From Eudoraea sp. (lineage in GTDB: Bacteria; Bacteroidota; Bacteroidia; Flavobacteriales; Flavobacteriaceae): a DNA stretch of 5,040 bases. A program made the position numbers and the translations under genes. Location of the stretch: contig JABDPH010000479.1 in the NCBI GenBank assembly GCA_013042925.1, forward strand, positions 1 through 5,040. Direction: 5' to 3'. The first letter of the stretch is position 1. The number at the start of each line of letters is the position of its first letter. Under the pieces are notes generated by a model. It was not told the DNA's origin and did not search any database. It saw only the letters and a list, made by a program, of their open reading frames with translations. Shown in pieces: positions 1 to 5,040 of the stretch.

Positions 1-1107
1 ATCTTTAAACTTAAATCTTGAAAGCCTGTTTACAGATTCATTACCCGTTGGGGCGTAATAAACGTATATCCAATTGTTCCGTGCATAATCGGGATCTTTC
101 TGCAATCCCATAAGGCCCTCTTCCGCATTTAAATCGGGGTCAATTAACGATTTATGGTAAACATCAAGGAAAGCTACTTGTTTTAATTCTTTAGTGTCTG
201 AACTATAGTGCATAATTTCTCCTCTTCGCTGTCCAATAAGTACATCATTATTAGGTAATATGGCCATTTCGGTGGGTTCCATGAATTCACTTCCCCCGAT
301 TAGGGATACTTTGGAAAATCTATCAATGTCTGGTGGTATCTGCGAGCTTGCTTTTGAATAATCTAGTTTTAGATTATCCCCAATTGCATATTGGATACCT
401 CCTAATAAATGTTTCAAAAAATTTTCCTCACCATAAGTTTCGGACGTATGACCCAGCGCTGTATAAAAGGCTCTCCCGCCATCGTATTCATGATACCAGC
501 TCATCGGGTGGTAATCGCCATTAATACCTCCTTCATATGTAGTTTCGTCAATGGTGATAAGTACGTTTATATCCGGATTTATTTTTTTGAAGTTGTACAT
601 TTCGTCCGTCCTGTGCCACACAGTATCTGTGAAGAAACTAGTTGCCGCAAATGTTCTATCCTTTATAATAAAATCTGCCTCAGGGGTGCCGGAAGGGTGG
701 CTATGAAAATAAGCTCCAACCAATTTTCCATACCAATTCCAATCATATTCCGTATCCGTAGCGGCATGGATTCCAACAAAACCACCTCCGGCCTGAATGT
801 AACGTTCAAAACCGGCTTCCTGTTTATGATCTAAAATATTTCCCGTGGTACTCATGAATATAATAGCCGAGTATTGTTGTAAAGAGTCCTCTTCAAAGAT
901 GGCGGCATTTTTAGTAGTATCGACTTCAAAATTATTTTCGGCTCCTAGTTTTTGAATGGCCGCAATTCCATCAGGGATAGCTGTATGCTTAAATCCCATA
1001 GTCTTTGAGAATACGAGTACCTTTGGATTTCCCTCTCTCTTTTTGGAATCGCATCCAATAAATAAAAGACAACCGAGGGCCATTGCCACAAGAAAAATAT
1101 TTTTCAT
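1..1107 (-). CDS. ThuA-domain / PQQ-dependent sugar dehydrogenase-like fusion lipoprotein (partial, C-terminus off the left edge)
   Basis: The frame is open from an ATG at 1107-1105 to base 1, giving 369 residues without a stop; the 3' end lies outside. Residues 1-19 are a lipoprotein signal peptide (lipobox LFIGC, lipidated Cys19), so the protein should be anchored to an envelope membrane. Residues about 30-247 match the ThuA-like fold (class I glutamine-amidotransferase-like; named after a rhizobial trehalose-utilisation protein). Supporting blocks are VLVFSKTMGFKH at 30-41, GGGFVGIHAATD at 107-118, HSHP at 135-138, VWHRTDEMYNF at 163-173, HPMSWYHEYDGGRAFYTALGH at 200-220. From about residue 262 a second domain begins that resembles the first blades of the glucose/sorbosone dehydrogenase propeller: an LPNNDVLIGQRRGEI stretch, then EEGLMGLQKDPDY followed by WIYVYYAP. 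Such fusions are common in Bacteroidota and Planctomycetota, usually much longer and often ending in PKD or cytochrome c domains, which cannot be checked here. A role in periplasmic sugar oxidation is inference. It is divergent from the gene at 1216. Confidence 0.9.
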   Translation of the reverse strand, partial: MKNIFLVAMALGCLLFIGCDSKKREGNPKVLVFSKTMGFKHTAIPDGIAAIQKLGAENNFEVDTTKNAAIFEEDSLQQYSAIIFMSTTGNILDHKQEAGFERYIQAGGGFVGIHAATDTEYDWNWYGKLVGAYFHSHPSGTPEADFIIKDRTFAATSFFTDTVWHRTDEMYNFKKINPDINVLITIDETTYEGGINGDYHPMSWYHEYDGGRAFYTALGHTSETYGEENFLKHLLGGIQYAIGDNLKLDYSKASSQIPPDIDRFSKVSLIGGSEFMEPTEMAILPNNDVLIGQRRGEIMHYSSDTKELKQVAFLDVYHKSLIDPDLNAEEGLMGLQKDPDYARNNWIYVYYAPTGNESVNRLSRFKFKD

Positions 1108-1120
1108 TAGTTTTAGGTAA

Positions 1121-1128
1121 TAGGTTTG
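1121..1128 (+). promoter_or_regulatory. Candidate Bacteroidota -7 promoter element for the YdeI-like gene
   Basis: TAGGTTTG is a full match to the Bacteroidota -7 consensus TAnnTTTG, on the strand of the gene at 1216. It would place transcription start near 1135 and give a leader of about 80 bases. No TTG -33 element is seen at the usual spacing; only a T-run lies around 1100-1104, so the assignment rests on the -7 match alone. The element sits in the divergent region just upstream of the minus-strand lipoprotein start. Confidence 0.4.
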
Positions 1129-1155
1129 ATAAGAAAATATAAGCCCTAAATATAA

Positions 1156-1166
1156 GAATAGTATTC
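1156..1166. repeat. Short palindrome in the divergent intergenic region
   Basis: GAATAGTATTC has five-base perfect arms around one central base and lies midway between the divergent starts at 1107 and 1216. The rest of 1108-1215 is AT-rich and contains no open gene. On the minus strand a one-mismatch -7 element (TATATTTA, at 1154-1147) sits beside it and could serve the ThuA lipoprotein gene. The length is short enough to be chance. Confidence 0.2.
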
Positions 1167-1215
1167 GTTATTTTCTTAAAAGAAGATATCCATAAATGCC
1201 AAATCGAAAAAATTG

Positions 1216-1803
1216 ATGTCAAATCTCAGATCATCACAAGAATTGTATTTTAAGAATTCCGAAGAGTGGAGGCACTGGCTTTCAATCAATTATGCTGTTT
1301 CTAAAGGCGTGTACCTGATTTTTTACAAAGTTGAAATGAATGTACCCAGTATGACGTGGGAAGAAGCAGTCAAAGTTGCTCTTTGCTACGGCTGGATAGA
1401 TAGTACAGTAAAGAACCTGGGTAGTGGTAAAAGAAGACAATATTTCTGTCCTCGAAATCCAAAAAGCACTTGGAGTAAACTCAATAAATCCTATATCAAT
1501 GAACTTATAGAAAATGGATTAATGCATGAAAGTGGTTTAGAAAAAATTGAACTCGCCAAAAGTAATGGTTCGTGGACTGCGCTGGATGATGTGGAAAATG
1601 GTATTATACCTCCGGATTTGCAAAGCGCATTTGATAATAATCCTGTTGCATTCAAAAATTATCAAAATTTTAGCAAGACTTATAAGAAAAGTTATTTGTA
1701 CTGGTTAAAGCAAGCTAAAAGAGATGCAACTAGAGCTAAAAGAATAGTTAACATCATTGATTTGTGCGCTAAGAATATTAAATCCAGAGAACTGCTGCAA
1801 TAA
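1216..1803 (+). CDS. YdeI/OmpD-associated family protein
   Basis: This encodes 195 residues from ATG 1216 to TAA 1801-1803. A TTG directly before (1213) would add one residue; the ATG is preferred. The protein matches the family annotated as YdeI/OmpD-associated or bacteriocin-protection protein along its length. Visible hallmarks are W19 and W21 near the N-terminus (EEWRHWL), the ALCYGWIDS block at 55-63, CPRNPKSTWSKLN at 78-90, the ELAKSNGSW segment ending at W120, PPDL at 132-135, and a C-terminal KKSYLYWLKQAK...TRAKRI helix at 157-177. About 190-200 residues is the normal length. There is no signal peptide or membrane segment, so it is presumably cytoplasmic. The biochemical function of the family is not established; its names come from weak links to envelope or bacteriocin stress in enterobacteria. 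No Shine-Dalgarno is visible: the leader is A-rich, as is usual in flavobacteria. It is separated by about 130 bases from the next gene, so cotranscription is uncertain. Confidence 0.88.
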   Translation: MSNLRSSQELYFKNSEEWRHWLSINYAVSKGVYLIFYKVEMNVPSMTWEEAVKVALCYGWIDSTVKNLGSGKRRQYFCPRNPKSTWSKLNKSYINELIENGLMHESGLEKIELAKSNGSWTALDDVENGIIPPDLQSAFDNNPVAFKNYQNFSKTYKKSYLYWLKQAKRDATRAKRIVNIIDLCAKNIKSRELLQ

Positions 1804-1831
1804 TGGAAATGGGATCGGGATATTATATTCA

Positions 1832-1878
1832 TTAATACGATTGTACCAATAGATATATATGTTTAGCGCTGGTATTAA
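1832..1878. repeat. Inverted repeat in the gap between the YdeI-like and amidohydrolase genes
   Basis: TTAATAC at 1832-1838 and GTATTAA at 1872-1878 are exact seven-base inverted arms, with 33 bases between them. An overlapping alternative pairing is TACCA 1844-1848 with TGGTA 1870-1874. There is no following T-run, so it is not a convincing intrinsic terminator. The remainder of 1804-1919 shows nothing else apart from the Shine-Dalgarno-like site near 1910. Confidence 0.2.
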
Positions 1879-1906
1879 CTTAGTTAGCCGCATTTGTAGT
1901 AATTTT

Positions 1907-1922
1907 AAAGGAAGTTGAATTG
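1907..1922 (+). promoter_or_regulatory. Shine-Dalgarno-like site plus alternative TTG start of the amidohydrolase
   Basis: AAAGGAAG at 1907-1914 contains AGGA seven bases before an in-frame TTG at 1920-1922, which would add MKKNKP ahead of the ATG at 1938. The frame is open back to a TAG at 1881-1883. Spacing favours the TTG by the classical rule. Flavobacteria rarely depend on Shine-Dalgarno pairing, and the ATG gives a compact lipoprotein signal peptide much like the start of the gene at 4260. Both starts leave a working signal peptide, so the mature protein would be identical. Confidence 0.4.
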
Positions 1923-1937
1923 AAAAAAAATAAACCC

Positions 1938-3314
1938 ATGAAAAAACTATTTATTATAGGTGCTGTTTTATCCCTGATTTCATGTAATCAAGCACAGGAT
2001 AAAATAAGTGATACGGCTATTTTAATTTCCAATGTTACCATTATTGATGTAGTTACAGGGGATCTCATCTCTGACAGGCAAATAGTTGTTGACTCAGGTA
2101 AGATTAAGAAAATTGTAGCCAAATTAGAAAATAACGAAGTCTATAAAACCGTAATAGACGGTCAAGGAAAATATGCCTTGCCCGGCCTTGCCGAAATGCA
2201 TGCTCATATTCCTTCACCCCCTACTTCTGAGGTAAGGACGGAAGAAACCCTTTTTCTATATCTCTCCAACGGTATCACAACGATAAGGGGAATGCTAGGT
2301 CATCCGTCTCATCTGGAACTGCGAGAAGCAGCAGAACAGGGAGATCTGCTAAGCCCGCGAATTTTTACTTCAAGCCCTTCATTAAATGGAAATTCTGTTA
2401 TTACAACTGAAGAAGCCAGGGATAAGGTAACAGCCTATAAAAATGATGGATACGACTTTTTAAAAATTCACCCGGGAATTAAGCGCAATGTTTTTGACGA
2501 ATTAGTTAAAACTGCTAATGAAGTGGGTATTTCATTCTCCGGTCACGTGCCTGTTGATGTTGGTATTGAACGTGCCCTGAAGAGTAAATATGCCTCAATA
2601 GACCATGTTGATGGTTTCTTAGAAGGTTTGGTTCCTGGTTCAGCAAATGTAAATCCAAATGAAAATGGTTTTTTTGGTTACAATTTCACACAACTTGCCG
2701 ATACAGCCAAAATTGATGAGCTTGTTGAACTTTCTAAAAACAATAAAGTCTGGATTGTACCAACCCAAAGCCTTTTTGAGAGATGGTTCGCTCCTATAGA
2801 TGGTGAGACCCTGCTTCAACAACCTGAAATGAAATACATGCCTGCATCAACCTTATCGAATTGGAAAGTTCGTAAAGAAGCATCAACCGGTCCGGACACA
2901 AATTTTGACACAAAGCAATGGGAAACCTTTATTGACATAAGAAGAAAACTTATCTATTCGATCAATAAAAAAGGTCATGGGTTGCTCTTAGGTTCAGATG
3001 CTCCCCAGTTATTTAACGTTCCCGGATTTTCCATCCATCATGAAATAGATGGAATGTTAGCTTCGGGATTATCACCAATAGAAATAATTCGGTCGGGAAC
3101 AGTTAATCCCGCTCGCTTTTTTGATATGGAAGCTGTTTTCGGACAATTAAAGGAAGGGATGGATGCAGATATTTTACTTGTCAATTCTAATCCCGTTGAA
3201 GACATTAGTGCCCTTAAAGACTTGTCGGGTGTAGTAGTAAGGGGAGTTTGGTTAAGCAAAGAAGCAATTGATCAAAAACTACAACTCATCGCACAAAGTG
3301 CTTCTGCACAATAG
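1938..3314 (+). CDS. Metal-dependent amidohydrolase, imidazolonepropionase-like, lipoprotein
   Basis: This encodes 458 residues from ATG 1938 to TAG 3312-3314. Residues 1-16 form a lipoprotein signal peptide (MKKLFIIGAV, lipobox LISC, Cys16), so the enzyme is probably membrane-anchored in the periplasm or at the surface. The rest is an amidohydrolase-superfamily (Amidohydro_1) protein. An N-terminal beta segment reads ILISNVTIIDVVTGD. It is followed by LPGLAEMHAH with the HxH metal ligands at H88 and H90, and SNGITTIRGMLG. K176 in FLKIH is the likely bridging carboxylated lysine. Further metal ligands are H203 in SGHV, H223 in IDHVDG and D354 in GSDAP. IHHEIDGML and a TVNPARFF segment follow, then a C-terminal GMDADILLVNSNP beta return. 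All expected ligands are present, so it should be an active, probably binuclear hydrolase of cyclic amides or dipeptide-like substrates; the exact substrate cannot be read. The alternative start is TTG 1920 (464 residues), see the separate entry. It is a distant relative of the gene at 4260. Confidence 0.92.
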   Translation: MKKLFIIGAVLSLISCNQAQDKISDTAILISNVTIIDVVTGDLISDRQIVVDSGKIKKIVAKLENNEVYKTVIDGQGKYALPGLAEMHAHIPSPPTSEVRTEETLFLYLSNGITTIRGMLGHPSHLELREAAEQGDLLSPRIFTSSPSLNGNSVITTEEARDKVTAYKNDGYDFLKIHPGIKRNVFDELVKTANEVGISFSGHVPVDVGIERALKSKYASIDHVDGFLEGLVPGSANVNPNENGFFGYNFTQLADTAKIDELVELSKNNKVWIVPTQSLFERWFAPIDGETLLQQPEMKYMPASTLSNWKVRKEASTGPDTNFDTKQWETFIDIRRKLIYSINKKGHGLLLGSDAPQLFNVPGFSIHHEIDGMLASGLSPIEIIRSGTVNPARFFDMEAVFGQLKEGMDADILLVNSNPVEDISALKDLSGVVVRGVWLSKEAIDQKLQLIAQSASAQ

Positions 3315-3365
3315 ACTTAAAGCTTTTTGGCAAATGAGTAAGTTTCCTGTTTGTGAATTTAATGT

Positions 3366-3373
3366 TACTTTTG
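3366..3373 (+). promoter_or_regulatory. Candidate Bacteroidota promoter (-7 element) for the CDP-alcohol phosphatidyltransferase
   Basis: TACTTTTG matches the Bacteroidota -7 consensus TAnnTTTG exactly. A TTT at 3343-3345 sits 20 bases upstream, an imperfect version of the TTG -33 element at normal spacing. Predicted transcription start is about 3380, leaving a leader of roughly 70 bases before ATG 3449. The site lies in the 134-base gap after the amidohydrolase, suggesting the transferase can be transcribed independently of it. Confidence 0.45.
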
Positions 3374-3374
3374 C

Positions 3375-3387
3375 GTAAAGCCTTTAC
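3375..3387 (+). repeat. Perfect 6-bp-arm inverted repeat at the predicted transcription start
   Basis: GTAAAG (3375-3380) and CTTTAC (3382-3387) form an exact dyad around a single central base. It begins two bases after the candidate -7 element and covers the expected start of transcription. A one-base centre cannot form a stable RNA hairpin, so if it is functional a DNA-binding protein site is more likely than a terminator. It could also be chance in AT-rich DNA. Confidence 0.3.
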
Positions 3388-3448
3388 TTCGTATTAAGCA
3401 AGCGTGTTGTCGTTATTAATATCTGCTAAAGTATAGGCCGAAAATGTA

Positions 3449-4216
3449 ATGTCTAAATTACCAAAGGAATATCAATTCATAGACCTTTCAGATTATGGCA
3501 GGCCCATTGCCAAAATCATTGCAAATTCATTAAAAAATACAAGTATAACTCCTATTCATGTGACAATAGGTTTTGTGATTTCCGGTCTCCTTGCCATTTT
3601 CTGTATCCTTTACCACTATTACTGGGCTGCTGCACTCTTTCTTGTATTAAAATCAATTCTGGATGCCGCTGACGGAGAATTAGCACGGATTAAAAATCAG
3701 CCTTCTTACACCGGAAGGTATTTGGATTCCGTTTCAGACATCATCCTAAACCTTTTGATAATGGTTGCCATCTGGTATGTTACGGAAGGTTCAATTTGGT
3801 ATACTATACTCGCTTTTATAGGCATTCAGTTGCAGGGAACTCTCTATAACTATTATTATGTTATTCTAAGAAATAAATTCAATGGGGATACTACGAGCCG
3901 TATTTTTGAAAACGACCCTCCAAAAGCTATGAAAGGGGAAAAACAAAGCACTGTAAATTTTCTTTTTGGACTCTACAACATCTTTTATGGTACCTTTGAC
4001 CGCATAATTTATGGGCTGGACCGAAATGCAGTTGATAGCCAAAATCTTCCCAATTGGCTAATGACAGCTGTTTCTACTTTTGGACTTGGATTTCAACTTT
4101 TACTAATAGGAATAATGTTTATGTTTAAACTGGACCACTATATTATTCCCTTTTTTATCGGTTATTCTTCCTTTATTTTTTTATTCATCAATATTCGGAA
4201 GCTACTAAACCGATAA
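3449..4216 (+). CDS. CDP-alcohol phosphatidyltransferase family membrane protein
   Basis: This encodes 255 residues from ATG 3449 to TAA 4214-4216. The protein carries the complete CDP-alcohol phosphotransferase signature D-x2-DG-x2-AR-x8-G-x3-D-x3-D, with D72, D75, G76, A79, R80, G89, D93 and D97. The family transfers a phosphoalcohol or phosphatidyl group from a CDP-linked donor in a metal-dependent reaction, with catalysis at the membrane face. About six hydrophobic segments are visible: roughly 36-54, 55-70, 97-112, 115-138, 204-226 and 230-249, consistent with an inner-membrane protein. A preceding N-terminal stretch (YGRPIAKIIANSLKNTSITPIHVT) resembles the usual entry helix. A hydrophilic stretch of about 60 residues (141-203) lies between the fourth and fifth segments. 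The motif does not tell whether the acceptor is glycerol phosphate, serine, inositol phosphate or another alcohol, so pgsA or pssA should not be assigned. There is no Shine-Dalgarno. It lies 43 bases before the next gene, with which it may be cotranscribed. Confidence 0.92.
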   Translation: MSKLPKEYQFIDLSDYGRPIAKIIANSLKNTSITPIHVTIGFVISGLLAIFCILYHYYWAAALFLVLKSILDAADGELARIKNQPSYTGRYLDSVSDIILNLLIMVAIWYVTEGSIWYTILAFIGIQLQGTLYNYYYVILRNKFNGDTTSRIFENDPPKAMKGEKQSTVNFLFGLYNIFYGTFDRIIYGLDRNAVDSQNLPNWLMTAVSTFGLGFQLLLIGIMFMFKLDHYIIPFFIGYSSFIFLFINIRKLLNR

Positions 4217-4259
4217 TTATATTTATTGTTTAATACTACATTCCAATTAGAACATTAAA

Positions 4260-5040
4260 ATGAAAAAACTATTTGTCCTTTTCTTTTTGTTATTAAGTGC
4301 TGTAATGCAGAGTCAATCACTACTAATTCCCGATAGGGTATTTGATGGAGAAGCTTTCTACGACAATTGGATAGTCGTTGTGGATGGCAATGTTATTGAG
4401 TACGCAGGACCTCTTGAACAATATTCCATAAAAACTATTAAAGATACTGTCTTGCTAAAGGGGATGACACTTTTACCTGGCATAATAGAGGGGCATTCGC
4501 ATCTGCTCCTTCACCCGTATAATGAAACCAGCTGGAATGATCAGGTGCTTAAAGAATCTTCTGCAGAACGGGCAATCCGAGGCGCTGTTTACGCCAAAAG
4601 ATCCTTAATGGCGGGAATTACAACGATGCGTGATCTTGGTGCCGAGGGAGCGGGATATACCGATGTATATCTTAAAAAGACTATTGATGAGGGTATAATT
4701 CCAGGGCCTCGATTGCTGGTTGCTGGCCCGGCAATAGTAGCTACCGGAGCTTACGGTCCAAAAGGGTTTCACGAAGGTGTTACCGTACCTCTGGGGGCGG
4801 AAACAGTAAGCGGAATTGATGAAGCAATAAAAACAGTACGCAGGCAGATTGGTAATGGATCCGACTTTATTAAAGTCTATGCAGACTACAGGTGGAAAAC
4901 CGGAGAGCCGGCGCAACCCACCTTCTTGCAGAATGAACTTGAGGTTATGGTAGCCACCGCTGAAACTGCGGGAAGGTATGTTGTAGCTCATGCAAGTACC
5001 CCTGAGGGAATCCGTCGGGCAGTTCTGGCAGGTGTAGAAA
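4260..5040 (+). CDS. Secreted amidohydrolase, prolidase/imidazolonepropionase-like group (partial, C-terminus off the right edge)
   Basis: The frame is open from ATG 4260 to the window end, giving 260 residues. The N-terminus (MKKLFVLFFLLLSAVMQSQS) is a Sec signal peptide with no lipobox cysteine, so the enzyme is probably periplasmic or secreted. Amidohydrolase hallmarks follow in order: LLPGIIEGHSH with metal ligands H79 and H81, MAGITTMRDLG at 117-127, GIIPGPRLLVAGPAI at 145-159, FIKVY with K205 as the likely carboxylated bridging lysine, and VVAHAST with H244. The fourth His and the catalytic Asp should lie beyond the window. The GPAI...TGAYG segment with a long insert before the lysine is typical of the periplasmic Xaa-Pro dipeptidase-like subgroup. 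A dipeptidase role is therefore the leading guess, but substrate is unproven. It differs from the lipoprotein amidohydrolase at 1938 in lacking a lipid anchor and in having about 38 more residues between HxH and the lysine. It lies 43 bases after the phosphatidyltransferase, with no clear promoter in the gap. Confidence 0.9.
   Translation, partial: MKKLFVLFFLLLSAVMQSQSLLIPDRVFDGEAFYDNWIVVVDGNVIEYAGPLEQYSIKTIKDTVLLKGMTLLPGIIEGHSHLLLHPYNETSWNDQVLKESSAERAIRGAVYAKRSLMAGITTMRDLGAEGAGYTDVYLKKTIDEGIIPGPRLLVAGPAIVATGAYGPKGFHEGVTVPLGAETVSGIDEAIKTVRRQIGNGSDFIKVYADYRWKTGEPAQPTFLQNELEVMVATAETAGRYVVAHASTPEGIRRAVLAGVE

Noticed and set aside
333..834. Plus-strand open frames at 333-524 and 409-834
   Set aside because: They are antisense to the ThuA domain, which has clear conserved motifs in the minus frame. 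Their translations resemble no family and lack start context.
989..1222. Minus-strand open frame of 77 residues overlapping the lipoprotein start
   Set aside because: It is out of frame with the well-supported lipoprotein gene and covers its signal peptide and promoter region. It shows no family features.
1705..1893. Minus-strand frame across the end of the YdeI-like gene and the following gap
   Set aside because: It is largely antisense to the conserved C-terminal helix of the YdeI-like protein, and its translation looks like random AT-rich sequence.
2640..3259. Minus-strand frames at 2640-2822 and 3038-3259
   Set aside because: Both lie inside the lipoprotein amidohydrolase gene on the opposite strand and show no family features.
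3319..3326. AAAGCTTT followed by T-rich sequence after the amidohydrolase stop, as a terminator
   Set aside because: The palindrome has no loop and no GC-rich stem, so it cannot form a real intrinsic terminator hairpin.
3444..3451. ATGTAATG: a start-stop pair directly overlapping the transferase start, as a regulatory mini-ORF
   Set aside because: It is a single codon followed by a stop, is likely to arise by chance in AT-rich DNA, and has no supporting ribosome-binding signal.
4605..4991. Minus-strand open frame of 128 residues
   Set aside because: It is fully antisense to the second amidohydrolase, whose HxH, Lys and His motifs establish the plus frame. The translation is Cys- and Ser-rich with no recognisable domain.
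1938..5040. The two amidohydrolases as a recent tandem duplication
   Set aside because: Only superfamily motifs are shared. Insert lengths, the TGAYG block and the export signals differ, which points to separate subgroups.

Overview
The window looks like chromosomal DNA from a member of the Bacteroidota, most likely a flavobacterium. The reasons are an AT-rich composition, A-rich leaders mostly lacking Shine-Dalgarno sequences, lipoprotein and Sec signal peptides, two perfect matches to the Bacteroidota -7 promoter element TAnnTTTG, and gene families common in that group. This assignment is inference from style and family content; there is no rRNA or marker gene to confirm it. No mobile element, tRNA, rRNA, CRISPR array or phage gene was seen.

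Layout. Positions 1-1107 (minus strand) hold the first 369 residues of a lipoprotein that joins a ThuA-like domain to the start of a PQQ-type glucose/sorbosone dehydrogenase propeller; the gene runs off the left edge. A divergent intergenic region (1108-1215) separates it from a plus-strand gene for a YdeI/OmpD-associated-type protein (1216-1803). Then come a lipoprotein metal-dependent amidohydrolase (1938-3314, possibly starting at a TTG at 1920), a membrane CDP-alcohol phosphatidyltransferase (3449-4216), and a second, secreted amidohydrolase of the prolidase/imidazolonepropionase-like group (4260 onward, cut by the right edge). Intergenic gaps are 43-134 bases, and no stretch over 300 bases lacks a gene.

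Functional reading. Three of the five proteins are predicted to be exported (two lipoproteins, one Sec substrate) and one lies in the inner membrane, so the window is mostly envelope functions. The two amidohydrolases flank a phospholipid-headgroup-type enzyme. They belong to visibly different subgroups, so this is not a simple recent tandem duplication. The phosphatidyltransferase and the second amidohydrolase are only 43 bases apart and could be cotranscribed. The window does not establish that they share a pathway. No clearly new system is evident; the best leads are the amidohydrolase/CDP-alcohol transferase arrangement and a promoter-plus-dyad structure in front of the transferase.
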